A stretch of 64,000 bases of DNA. Origin: Xenorhabdus nematophila ATCC 19061. Its GTDB lineage: Bacteria > Pseudomonadota > Gammaproteobacteria > Enterobacterales > Enterobacteriaceae. Under the pieces are notes generated by a model, which saw nothing but the letters and a program-made list of their open reading frames with translations, did not search any database and was not told the origin of the DNA. Shown here in pieces: positions 32,091 through 42,240 of the stretch; the first letter of the stretch is position 1, and every line of letters starts with the position of its first letter. The stretch spans positions 682,001-746,000 of the forward strand of contig NC_014228.1 in the NCBI RefSeq assembly GCF_000252955.1, given 5' to 3'. The position numbers were made by a program, and so were the translations under genes.

Positions 32091-33059
32091 ATGGAACAGG
32101 TTTATTACTGTGGTATTGATATTGCTAAAAGCAAGTTTGATTGCGCAATTCGCCTGAATAATGGAAAGTATAAAGATAAAGTATTCAAAAATGAATCTGA
32201 AGGATTTAGTACTTTTATCAACTGGCTGGCTCATCATGGTTTCAGTCATGTCCATATCTGTATGGAGGCGACGGGGATTTACTGGGAAGCGTTTGCTGAA
32301 TATCTGGCAGATAAAGGTTTGACCGTCAGCGTGATTAATCCTGCGCAAATCAAAGCGTTCAGCATATCTTTACTGGTCAGAAGCAAGACCGATCGGGGAG
32401 ATGCCCGAGTGATCAGTGATTTTTGTTTCGAACGAAAACCGGCAGCATGGCTGGCGCCTTCTGCTTCAGAACAGAGTCTACGGACTCTGGTATTAAGACT
32501 GGAATCTTTGCAAAAGATGCGAACGCAGGAGAACAACCGCCTCCATGTAGCGAGAGAGAATGTCACTAAAAGCCTTACAGACCATATCGCATGGCTTAAT
32601 AATGAAATCGAGATATTGCAGGGTGACATGTTGCTTCTAATTAACGGAAATGCAGAGATGAAACAGAAGAAAACACTGCTGGAAAGCATCCCCGGGCTGG
32701 GTGTGCAAACTGCGGCTGTATTGTTGTCTTTTGGTATTCATCCGGGTCGTTTTGTCAATGCGCGGCAGGCAGCTGCCTATGCAGGTGTTGATCCCCGGCT
32801 GAATCAATCTGGCAGTAGTGTGAAGGGGCGACCGCGATTATCCAAAACAGGACATGCATTTTTACGCAAATCCCTTTATATGCCAGCAATGACAACACTT
32901 TTTAGAACGGCGTGGGGGAAGCATTTTTATGCCCGTCTTACCGCTGCCGGAAAGGCACCAAAGCTAATAATCGGAGCCATGATGCGCAAGCTCATCCACG
33001 TTGCGTTTGGGGTTCTTAAAACAGAGAAAAGCTTCGATCAAAGCTTACATGGCGTTTGA
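32091..33059 (+). CDS. IS110-family transposase (apparently intact)
   Basis: A 322-residue DEDD recombinase. N-terminal RuvC-like part: YYCGIDIAKSKFDCAI (first Asp), ICMEATGIYWEAFAEYL (Glu) and RSKTDRGDARVISDF (Asp pair). C-terminal Tnp2 domain: SIPGLGVQTAAVLLSFG and AYAGVDPRLNQSGSSVKGRP followed by the Ser-containing HAFLRKSLYMPAM. GGAGG precedes the ATG. It lies tail-to-tail with the next IS110 gene, 27 bp apart. Confidence 0.93.
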   Translation: MEQVYYCGIDIAKSKFDCAIRLNNGKYKDKVFKNESEGFSTFINWLAHHGFSHVHICMEATGIYWEAFAEYLADKGLTVSVINPAQIKAFSISLLVRSKTDRGDARVISDFCFERKPAAWLAPSASEQSLRTLVLRLESLQKMRTQENNRLHVARENVTKSLTDHIAWLNNEIEILQGDMLLLINGNAEMKQKKTLLESIPGLGVQTAAVLLSFGIHPGRFVNARQAAAYAGVDPRLNQSGSSVKGRPRLSKTGHAFLRKSLYMPAMTTLFRTAWGKHFYARLTAAGKAPKLIIGAMMRKLIHVAFGVLKTEKSFDQSLHGV

Positions 33060-33086
33060 CAGGAAACACAGTATCTGTCTTTCACT

Positions 33087-34082
<996 letters not shown>

Positions 34083-35115
34083 TCAAGCAACTGTTCGGGT
34101 TTTTCGAAGAAAAGTCACAATCATGCGTCGAAAGCTCATTAACGGGCTTAATCCCTTGATGGTTATCTGACTGCATGATTGTTACCAATCTAACTTAACC
34201 ATAATAAACCAGATTAAAGATACAAGATGGTCTTCCCCACCTTGTGAACCATACTCTTTACAGAGTATTTTTTCTGGAGAGTCCATCATGCAAAACGTCA
34301 CCCTTATTGGTATCGATCTCGGCAAGCCTTCTTTCCATATCCATTGTCAGGACAAATGCGGCAAGACTATGCTGCGTAAAAAATTTACCCGCCCAAAATT
34401 AATGGAATTTTTAGCTGGATGTTCATCCACTACCGTCGTGATGGAAGCGTGTGCGGGTGCACATTTTATGGCTCGCCGGATCGCTGATTTAGGCCATAAT
34501 GCGAAGCTGATATCTCCGCAGTTTGTTCGTCCTTTTGTCAAAAGTAACAAAAATGATTTCGTTGATGCAAAGGCGATATGTGAAGCGGCATCACGCCCCT
34601 CAATGCGTTTTGTCCAGCCGAGAACGGAGACGCAACAGGCGATGAGAGCACTGCATCGTGTCAGAGAATCACTCATCAGAGATAAGGTAAAGACCACTAA
34701 CCAAATGCACGCCTTTTTGCTGGAGTTTGGTATCAGTCTGCCAAAAGGCGAGGCGGTCATTAAACGGTTATCTCTGGTTCTGGCAGAACACGACGTGCCC
34801 GATTATCTGAGCCGTTTGCTGATGATGAAATTACATGCCCGCTACCTTCATCCCAGCCAGGTGACGGAAAACAATTTTCATGCAGCCGGGATTTTGCTGC
34901 TTCGATGGGGCTTGTTCCCCGGCAATACTGTACAGGGGGAAAACCTACTCTGCTGGGTATCAGCAAACGCGGCAACAAAAATTTGCGCCGATTGCGGGTT
35001 CAATGCGCCCGGGCGTTTATGATGCGGCTTGAGCATCAGCATGGGAGACGTGCCGAGTGGATTCAGGCACAACTGAGCAAGAAACATTCGAATGTGGTAG
35101 CCTGTGCACTGGCTA

Positions 35116-35994
35116 GGGCGTGTTGACGTTTGATGAAGGGAGTTTGAATGGCATGATAATTTGGTATCCTTGTTTTCGCCAAAAAACCCTTAACCAGAAC
35201 TATCATGCCACGACGAATGTTATCAGATCCGGTGTGGGATAAGTTATCCCTATTCATGCGACAAAGTAGGCTCGTCTATCATAAACCAGAGCATCGCCTG
35301 GCTCTTGAAGGTATCCTTTTTCGAATGAGAACCGGGATCCCCCGGCGCGAACTGCCTTCTGAGTACGGGAAGTGGAATACGGTCTTTAAGCGTTTTAATG
35401 AATGGTCAAAGAAAGGTATTTTTGATTTATTCTTCAAAGAATTATCTAAAGACTCTGATACGGAATGGCTGTTCATTGATAGCAGTATTGTCCGCGCTCA
35501 TCAACACAGTTCAGGCGCAACATCAAAGAAAGATGAAGCGATTGGGAAAAGCCGGGGAGGACGCTCAACTAAAATCCATTTAGCCGTAGACAGTGATGGA
35601 CTGCCGGTGAATTTTGAATTGTCCGGAGGGCAAGTTCACGATATTGTTCATGCAGAAAGTTTGGTGGTGCAGTCACCGCCTTCGGACTTTGTGACAGCTG
35701 ACAAGGGGTACGATAGTCAGGCATTCAGAACGGATATCGAACAACAAGGGGCAACAGCCGTTATTCCCTACCGAAAAAATAATCTAAAATCGGATAAAAA
35801 GATTGATAACGGTTTATATCGTTATCGTCATTTAGTCGAAAATACGTTTGCCAGAATCAAACATTTTCGGGCAATCGCAACAAGATACGATAAATTGGCG
35901 CGAAATTACGCCAGCACATTGGCACTGGCATTTGTCATTATATGGTTACCCATGTGGCTCGAGTAAATGATGAATACAAAACGTCAACACGCCC
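35116..35994 (+). mobile_element. Complete IS5-family element inserted in the IS1111 gene
   Basis: 879 bp with perfect terminal inverted repeats GGGCGTGTTGACGTTT and a TA target duplication (35114-35115 and 35995-35996). The interrupted reading frame rejoins exactly when the element and one TA are removed, which fixes the boundaries. Confidence 0.95.
35205..35966 (+). CDS. IS5-family (IS427-like) transposase, intact
   Basis: A 253-residue DDE transposase read as a single frame. Catalytic motifs: FIDSSIVRAHQH (first Asp), FVTADKGYDS (second Asp) and YRHLVENTFARIKHFRAIATRYD (Glu). The N-terminal half carries GILFRMRTGIPRRELP typical of this group. No frameshift or stop, so probably a recent, active copy. 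Confidence 0.95.
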   Translation: MPRRMLSDPVWDKLSLFMRQSRLVYHKPEHRLALEGILFRMRTGIPRRELPSEYGKWNTVFKRFNEWSKKGIFDLFFKELSKDSDTEWLFIDSSIVRAHQHSSGATSKKDEAIGKSRGGRSTKIHLAVDSDGLPVNFELSGGQVHDIVHAESLVVQSPPSDFVTADKGYDSQAFRTDIEQQGATAVIPYRKNNLKSDKKIDNGLYRYRHLVENTFARIKHFRAIATRYDKLARNYASTLALAFVIIWLPMWLE

Positions 35995-36055
35995 TAATAA
36001 GCTGGCACGAATAGCCTGGGCAATCACCACTCGGCAAAATGAGTATCAGGCCTAA

Positions 36056-36463
36056 TAGAGACTGGCTGACTCAATGAGCTGATGATTAAGCAGTGAAATA
36101 CACGTTACCCATCGGGTTTTGCGAAGACTGATTATTGATGATATGAACGGCCAATCGGCCTGATGAATAACCTGATAAAAAAAAGGGTTCACTGAAGCCG
36201 ATAGCGTTTTAAGGTTCATCAGGCGCAGAACTCATCGGGGCGCGGGTATCCATACCCATAGAGACACCGGATAGATTTAAGCAAGCCCATCATAAATCAA
36301 AATCAGGGTTGCAAAAACGGGGAATGTAATGAACGCATCCCAACCACGTAACCCTCGGTACTATGCTGAAATTGAGAGGTAAGGTGGGGATCCTCTCAGA
36401 TTTCCGGCCTTATAGTGCCTAAATGAGAAGCCTGTTGCTCTCTGATAACTGGAGGATCCACTC
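36056..36463 (+). other. 3' tail of the first IS1111 element and leader of the second
   Basis: About 400 non-coding bp between two IS1111-type genes. In the IS1111 group the guide (seek/bridge) RNA is encoded downstream of the transposase gene, so 36056-36400 is the candidate position. GGAGGATCC precedes the next ATG. RNA structure was not computed. Confidence 0.4.
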
Positions 36464-37483
36464 ATGAAATATACGCCTGTTGGCGTCGATATCGCAAAGT
36501 ATCTGATGCAAATTCATTTCGTTGATGAATATACCGGTGAAATCATTGATAAACAGCTACGACGACGGGATTTTTTGACTTTTTTCAGCAACCGGGAGCC
36601 TTGTCTGATTGGTATGGAAGCGTGTGGTGGTGCCCACTATTGGGCTCGGGAGCTGAAAAAATTAGGGCATGAAGTTCATTTGCTTCAGGCCAAATTTGTT
36701 AAAGCTTTTCGTCTAGGTAACAAAAACGATGTCATGGATGCCCGGGCAATCTGGATGGCCGTTCAGCAACCGGGTAAACCCGTCGCTATCAAAAATGAAG
36801 AACAACAAACCCTACTTTCTGTGCACCGGATGCGTAATCAGTGAGTGAAATTCAGAACCGCACAAATTAATGCATTGCATGGATTGTTATTGGAATTTGG
36901 TGAGACAGTGCATAAGGGGCGGGCATCGTTAAACAAAGCGATACCCGAGGTGCTTGAACGGCTAAGGATAACACTCTCCCCCTTCCTGATCAGCCTGATT
37001 GAAGAGCAATATTATCGCCTGAGTGAGCTCGATAACGAAATTGACGGTCTGGAAAAACAATTGACTGAGTGGGCAAAACAGAATGCGGATTGTCAGCGGA
37101 TCATGAAAATTCCGGGTGTGGGGGTTCTGATTGCTACAGCAGCCATCGCTACGATGGGGGATCCCACTGCTTTCCGATCAGGCCGGGAGTTTTCCGCCTA
37201 TCTGGGCTTGGTTCCCCGGCAAACAGGAACAGGTGGCCGAGTTAAATTACTGGGCATCAGTAAACGTGGGGATACGTATCTAAGAACGTTGTTTATCCAT
37301 GGCGCCAGAGTCGCCACGTTATGCACGAAAACACCACCGTTGTGGGTAAGCGAACTGAAGAAACGACGTCCGGTTAGTGTTGCGATTGTCGGGATGGCGA
37401 ATAAACTGGCTCGTACGGTCTGGGCACTGATTGCTCATCAACGGGAATATGAAAAAGATTACGTCAGTGTCAGGCCTTATTGA
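36464..37483 (+). pseudogene. IS1111-type transposase interrupted by one TGA codon
   Basis: A full-length IS1111 transposase in one frame except for TGA at 36842-36844. The first part starts MKYTPVGVDIAKYLMQIHFV and ends LSVHRMRNQ; the second resumes VKFRTAQINALHGLLLEFGE and contains MKIPGVGVLIATAAIATMG and GLVPRQTGTGGRVKLLGISKRG. In relatives the TGA position is a Leu-type residue (QLVKFRTAQ). A single nonsense change is the simplest explanation. Confidence 0.9.
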
Positions 37484-37800
37484 GGTATTTCACAAGTAAA
37501 AATTTACTCCCACTTAATTAAAAAAGACGAATGCAGAAAGATTGCTGAGGCAAAAGTCGTGATGACAACGAAAGGTGAGACCGTGACTTGCTAAACCTGA
37601 ATGGTCACCAGAGCGTCAAGCTCGTTCGGGGAATAAGGTGCAGGTCAGCGGATTACATCGAGGCCCACAGTATTAGCTGTAACAAGGCCGAATATAGAGC
37701 TGCAATCTACCTTCAATGTCACAATAACTTTTGTCTTGCAAACGGGATGCGTTCATATAGAAGACCATAGATTTATTTCTGTAGGTTATTAAATAAAGCT
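37484..37800 (+). other. 3' non-coding tail of the second IS1111 element
   Basis: About 300 bp without a gene; short inverted GC-rich segments such as GGTGAGACCGTG and TCGTTCGGGGAATAAGG suggest RNA structure. Candidate site of the IS1111 guide RNA by position. Confidence 0.4.
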
Positions 37801-37861
37801 CAATCTGGTTAAATTATTTGATTATGCAGCCAGATCGAGCTTTCGCTTATTATTCATAACA

Positions 37862-37970
37862 TTACCCTAACTTCATACCAATAATTCCTGCCACAATCAC
37901 AGCACAAGCCAATAATCGCATTTTACTGAAAGGCTCCCGTAACATAATCAACCATAATTGTAATCTGGAA
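37862..37970 (-). pseudogene. 3' fragment of a DMT/EamA-type transporter
   Basis: On minus, the frame QLWLIMLREPFSKMRLLAC continues to a hydrophobic helix and the end IIGMKLG, then TAA. This is the typical last helix of drug/metabolite transporters. The rest of the gene is missing. Confidence 0.5.
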
Positions 37971-37986
37971 ACTCCTTTTTCTGGAT

Positions 37987-38145
37987 TCAAAAAGATTCAG
38001 TTTGGGTAAACAAACCAAATTCAACAGTGTTGATTGGATCTTGCAGCTTATATGGATTATTTGGCATTGAAGTGGGAATGATCCATTGAGTTTCGAATTC
38101 ACCTTTAACATAGCCACGTATTATGTGGCCTTCGGGGAGAACCTT
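37987..38145 (-). pseudogene. 3' fragment of an unidentified gene
   Basis: A minus-strand frame ending in TGA includes GHIIRGYVKGEFETQWIIPT and KLQDPINTVEFGLFTQTESF. It has no start, looks like a genuine protein end, and cannot be named. It lies directly upstream of the transporter fragment in the same direction. Confidence 0.3.
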
Positions 38146-38320
38146 ATTACATCTCTATTTCATATCTCATAGGTATCAGGTGATACTGATTATATTGTAT
38201 TTATAGTGATAGTTAACAAGAGTGTTTTTTTCATCTAATTATATTATTCATCTTTATTTACATACTCCATGAATAATGATCAGATAAATTTTTATGCTGG
38301 GTTAAATATATTATTAGAAA

Positions 38321-38345
38321 TTATTAACTTTTCTTGAGTACTTAA
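38321..38345 (-). mobile_element. Solitary end of an IS630-type element
   Basis: TTATTAACTTTTCTTGAGTACTTAA is almost the exact reverse complement of the left end of the IS630 copy at 57926. No transposase is attached. It sits at the left boundary of the hemagglutinin fragment, suggesting an IS-mediated deletion removed the upstream part. Confidence 0.7.
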
Positions 38346-38377
38346 ATGGAATAATTAAAGCTCCCATTATTGTTGCA

Positions 38378-38791
38378 ATGACCGGGGCCATATCACCTCA
38401 TATGAAAGATCCTAGTCTAACTCGCTTAATTGCCGGTGAAGGAGCCAAGCCTGAACTTTCAATTAATGTTAAAGAATTAGGTGGCATGTATGCTGATAGA
38501 ATTTGGTTAACAAGTACTGAAAATGGAGTGGGTGTTAATTTACGTAATTTAAAGAGTCCTGAAATTCATGCAGGTGGTAATGGGGCTACGGTATATGTTA
38601 CTACAAATGGATCTGAAGATATGAAAAAAATACATTTTTATGGCGATGATACCACTAAGATATTTATAGATGGTGTACCCTATTAGTCAAGTATATAAAA
38701 AGTTATATAGTATCGAGTAAACACGGAGTTGATATTAATTTAGATAATGTGAAAGGAGATGTTACTGTAAATATTAAATATGTCACTTATT
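38378..38791 (+). pseudogene. Fragment of a filamentous-hemagglutinin-like (TpsA) protein
   Basis: The frame to the TAG at 38684 includes LGGMYADRIWLTSTENGVGV, which matches the repeated YADKIxLxxTExGVGV element of TPS-domain hemagglutinins and CdiA proteins. After the stop, another frame gives VSSKHGVDINLDNVKGDVTV, apparently a diverged further repeat, ending TAG near 38791. No signal peptide, ESPR or partner gene is present. A surface-adhesin relic. Confidence 0.6.
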
Positions 38792-38906
38792 AGGAATAAA
38801 ATTTCACCCAAATTAAAATAGTATATTTAATAATAAATTTACTTATTTAGTATAAATAACTTTTCATAATAGTGCTCCACTCATTTTTTGTACTCCGGGT
38901 TTTTGC

Positions 38907-39098
38907 CAGGGCGCGAGCATACTTTGATTAATATTTGAACTTAAAATGTCAATCTTGTTCTTTAATTCTTTAGTTTTCTATAAAAGTCTAAAGAATTGCC
39001 TGTGCGATTAAATTTCACTCGATAAAAACACTATTAAAACTGAACATTAAGAGATAATCATCTTAAAAACGCAGCTAAAATAGTGTGCTCGCGCCCTG
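38907..39098. mobile_element. MITE-like 192-bp element with 17-bp inverted repeats and 10-bp target duplication
   Basis: The ends CAGGGCGCGAGCATACT and (reverse) CAGGGCGCGAGCACACT are inverted repeats with one mismatch. The element is flanked on both sides by the identical 10-mer GGGTTTTTGC (38897-38906 and 39099-39108). It encodes nothing. A 10-bp duplication suggests mobilisation by an IS4/IS231-like transposase rather than by the IS630 elements here, which duplicate TA. Confidence 0.88.
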
Positions 39099-39149
39099 GG
39101 GTTTTTGCTGTGATGAAAACGATCGTAAAAAGACATCGACGTGATTGAG

Positions 39150-40111
39150 TCATTGCCACATAAATTGACAACAATGATTCCGAGTCACGGTTTCATGAAG
39201 TGATTGCCATAACCGCGCTATTTTATTCAGCCAAGGAGAATAAACCGGTAAAAATAAAAGGGTGAATCTGCCATGTTGTGCCAGCCAGTTTTTGACTTTG
39301 TGACTTTTATGAATGCAGTCATTATCTAAGATTAACGTGATAGTTTCTGCCTGAGGATGGCGGAAATTAAGTTCATCTAACATTTTGATAAACAAATCAG
39401 AATTCTTTTTTTCTCCTTTCACGTAAACGACTTCTTTGGTTTGGGCGTTGAGGCAGCCTGCCAGAAAATATTTTTCGTTTTTTCCTGGTGTGACTATGCG
39501 TTTTTGCTGGCCTTTGAAACACCAATCTGCACCGATTTTGGGGTTTAAATCAATGTCGACTTCATCTTCATAAAAAACCGGATGCCTTTCTGACATATTC
39601 GCTTCCGCTTCCGTGATGTTTGCCATTTTTTCATCATATTCCGGATCCGGTTGTTTCACTGTGGGAGCAGCTCTGCGCCAGACAATCCCCACCTGAACAA
39701 AATAACGATATAGCGTGCTTGAGGTTAGCGAAAGATTGAACAATTCATTAAGTGTTTTGCACATGAGTTCAAGACTCCAGCGAGAACGAAGGTACCCTAA
39801 CTTTTGAGGCGATTGTTGTAATAAGAAAAACACGATGTTATGGAGAGGAGTGAGATCCCAGACTGCCGGTCTGCCAGCGGGGAAACTTTTGAGTCCTTCC
39901 AATCCATATAACCTAAACCACCTAACCCAGCGATTGACAGAAGAACGTGCGGCATGAAGGATTTTAGCGGTTTTAGTGACAGTCATACCTTCATTTAACA
40001 GCAGTAATGCGGTTAATCGGCGGGCATAGTCCTTGTTGCGAGTTTTATGGATAAGTTTTTTTATTTTTTGGCATTCATCATGGGGATAGATGTTATTATT
40101 GGCATCACTCA
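39150..40111 (-). pseudogene. IS630-family transposase, N-terminal frameshift and premature stop
   Basis: Main frame from MTVTKTAKILHAARSSVNRW to NHCCQFMWQ. Two of three catalytic acids are seen (YEDEVDIDLNP; LILDNDCIHKS), but the final Glu motif, normally N-x-I-E-R-L-W, reads NKIARLWQSLHETVTRNH, so the catalytic Glu is replaced by Ala. The N-terminal about 40 residues (IYPHDECQKIKKLIHKTR) need a frameshift to join an ATG near 40111, and a TGA truncates the C-terminus at 39150. Confidence 0.85.
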
Positions 40112-40205
40112 GTCCGGGTTGGGGTTTGGGATTTTTCGCAATTGATCAGATCGCAAAAATCGGACTGAGTTCCCTCCAAGTGATCTACCATTTTGAAAAG
40201 TTATT

Positions 40206-40970
40206 TATACCAATCTAACCTGAAGATGCAGGTTTTAAAATCTGAAAATGGTCAGTCAGTCGGGTCGTGAGTTCTTTCGCTTTTTCTGGCAACATGACAT
40301 GGAAAAAGTGACGCAGGGTTTCACGAAACGTCTGCGCATCCGGAAAATAGACATTGTTACGCACTGGCTCATTCATATACTTCCACAATCGCTCTATCGG
40401 ATTGAGATTTGGGCTGTCAGGCGGCAGGTAATGCAATTCAATATTACGCCCATACGCAATATCTTTCACGCATTCTGCCCGGGGGTAACCCGCATTATCC
40501 AGAATAATAGGGATTTTTTGCGAAAGCGGGTCAGTTTCCCGGCGCGCGCCGGCGAAATACGCGATGTTTTCGGCATTGATACCCGGGTCTTCCCGGAGCA
40601 CGGTGTCTTCAATGCGGTGTAAATTCAGGGCACCCAGCCTATTGAGACGGGGACGACTGCCGGTCGTTTCGGCCACTTTTACCTGATTTTTTCCTGCTTT
40701 CCGGGGGGAGTTTTTCCTGAGCGAGGAAATCTTTTAGGTGACGGCTGACCGTACTGTCATGAATACGCAAGGCCCGGGCAATCCTCTGAGCTGTCCAGCC
40801 TTCATGAGCCAGAAGCCCGGCCTTGATGCGGTCACAGACCCGACTGTCACGCGTTGTATTGTGCATCAATTCGGGGGGCATTTTTGGTCTGGGGTCAGAT
40901 GAATTTTCAGGGTGGCAAGCATGATTTGGTTTGGATAAGAAATCAAGCATCTTCAATGGCGATTGGTATA
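40206..40970 (-). pseudogene. IS630-family transposase with internal deletion and frameshift (copy A)
   Basis: Ends TATACCAATC followed by TGAAGATGC match those of copy B at 53235. The N-terminal HTH part (RIKAGLLAHEGWTAQRIARA, DSTVSRHLKDFLAQEKLPPE) jumps directly to the C-terminal half in another frame (VAETTGSRPRLNRLGALNLH to YLPPDSPNLNPIERLWKY). The central part with the first catalytic Asp is gone. Upstream of 40970, codons beginning MDTKIKRTSQAGQLELFYEV belong to an unknown gene cut by the IS. Confidence 0.85.
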
Positions 40971-41067
40971 TACAAGAAAGATCACTAATAGTAGCTTCAG
41001 TGATTTTAACTTCATAAAACAATTCTAATTGTCCGGCTTGACTGGTTCTTTTGATCTTCGTGTCCAT
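40971..41067 (-). pseudogene. 5' end of an unidentified gene cut by IS630 copy A
   Basis: About 32 codons from ATG 41067 (MDTKIKRTSQAGQLELFYEV) precede the IS inverted repeat. AGGAAACAGATATCAAA precedes the start. No family is recognised; the remainder was lost on the other side of the IS. Confidence 0.35.
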
Positions 41068-41356
41068 TTTGATATCTGTTTCCTATTGAATCGGGAGTTG
41101 AACACCCCGCAGATATGAGACCTTGTTTTTACCATTCAAAGATAAATAAATCATGTATGACATAAAATTACCATCCTAGTCTTTAAAAGAGTTCAACCTG
41201 AGATATATAACCTAACATATAAGTAAAAGTTGCAATAGTAAGTAATACAATCAAAAAATTAACATTTAAGGCGTTGGTTGTCATCTGTAATAAAATTACA
41301 AATAAAAAATTTGCTTCAAATCACATTTTGTATTTGCTCATTTTTTCTAAATCTAA

Positions 41357-41539
41357 AGTGTCAGTCTGCTGGATCTCAAACACGTGCCATTTTTTGAGAC
41401 TCAGCCCAAGAATGCAAATCAGGCATTGAAACTGGTCGATCGTGGTTATGTGCATGAGAACGATCACATTACAATAGGGGAACAACTAATTATCAAGCGA
41501 TTTGTCACGGAGATTATTGTGATGTTAGATCACTCTTGA
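41357..41539 (+). pseudogene. 3' end of an unidentified gene
   Basis: An open frame of 60 codons without a start, ending TGA at 41537-41539. It contains LLDLKHVPFFETQPKNANQA and DRGYVHENDHITIGEQLIIK, which look like real protein sequence. The stretch upstream is non-coding, so the 5' part is missing. Identity unknown. Confidence 0.35.
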
Positions 41540-41636
41540 TAATAAAATGTACAAAACAGCAATATTATCCAATAAGAGTCAGAAGCCTAAAAAATTGAGA
41601 ATTAAATCGGCTTCTGACGAATTTACCTTGACCCAT

Positions 41637-41942
41637 TTAACAACCATTTTTCCCTATAATTGTTTCAGCAATGGGAATGTATTGGTCTGTTATTTTATTC
41701 ACAGTACTGCCATCTTTTTTTTTACTCTTGTTACAATCCAGAAAAAACCAGTCAATTGGAGTCTCTAATATATCCGCAATGACAACAAGATGATCCAGGT
41801 TAATTCGGTTTGTCCCTCTTTCATAACGTGAGAGTTGTTGCTGACTGATGCCAATTTGTTTTGCCAATGCTGTTGCTGTAATACTCAACTCTTTTCTTTT
41901 GGTCTGAATGCGTTGTCCAACTAACAGGTTTGGTGTTTCCAT
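41637..41942 (-). CDS. MrpJ-like helix-turn-helix regulator
   Basis: A 101-residue XRE-type protein: LLVGQRIQTKRKELSITATALAK... with the recognition helix QIGISQQQLSRYERGTNRIN and the family-typical PIDWFFLDC following DHLVVIADILET. Small fimbria-linked regulators of the MrpJ type from Proteus, Xenorhabdus and Photorhabdus have this layout and repress motility when fimbriae are made. No fimbrial genes remain nearby, but an inverted-repeat-bounded segment follows upstream. Confidence 0.7.
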   Translation of the reverse strand: METPNLLVGQRIQTKRKELSITATALAKQIGISQQQLSRYERGTNRINLDHLVVIADILETPIDWFFLDCNKSKKKDGSTVNKITDQYIPIAETIIGKNGC

Positions 41943-42240
41943 ATCTTATCCTTTAATGTTAATCAGTAAGTTATGGCATCATCAAGGAAGAGCACCCGGA
42001 GCTAGAAAATAGTTACATTTTCACTCGGCTAGTTGCTAGTAAAATAAAGCCTGCCTTGACGGATTCACTACCGCTCATGGTATGCCTATTGTTACCACCT
42101 GATTTGCCGCTTTGTTTTCTTACATGCTCTAATAACATGACCTTTTTGATTCTGCCCGCCGAGTTTCTACTATGAGGTAAACAGCATTCTGTTCTCCTTA
42201 CATCAGCGATAACGACTATGCTTCTCATTTTGAAATTATG

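Larger units (their letters stand above)
34288..36055 (+). pseudogene. IS1111-type transposase, deleted internally and split by an IS5 insertion
   Basis: The gene opens normally (MQNVTLIGIDLGKPSFHIHC, VMEACAGAHFMARRIADLGH, SNKNDFVDAKAICEAASRPS) but loses a middle segment near 34850-34900 and changes frame. The conserved GLVPRQYCTGGKPTLLGISK block is then read in the other frame to 35115. There an IS5 element is inserted, and the last codons (NKLARIAWAITTRQNEYQA) resume at 35996. The duplicated TA at both junctions marks the insertion. It cannot be functional. Confidence 0.9.
38853..40205 (-). mobile_element. IS630-family element carrying a MITE insertion
   Basis: Ends AATAACTTTTCATAATAGT (left) and, reading inward from the right, AATAACTTTTCAAAATGGT form imperfect inverted repeats. 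The transposase on minus lies between them. A 192-bp MITE-like element interrupts the left part at 38907-39098. Confidence 0.7.

Noticed and set aside
37484..38150. tRNA or other stable RNA gene near the IS1111 tail
   Set aside because: No cloverleaf or CCA-like end could be drawn by eye; the structured look is better explained by IS ends.
42013..42228. 71-codon minus-strand frame upstream of the MrpJ-like gene
   Set aside because: Composition unlike a protein and no ribosome-binding site; likely chance.
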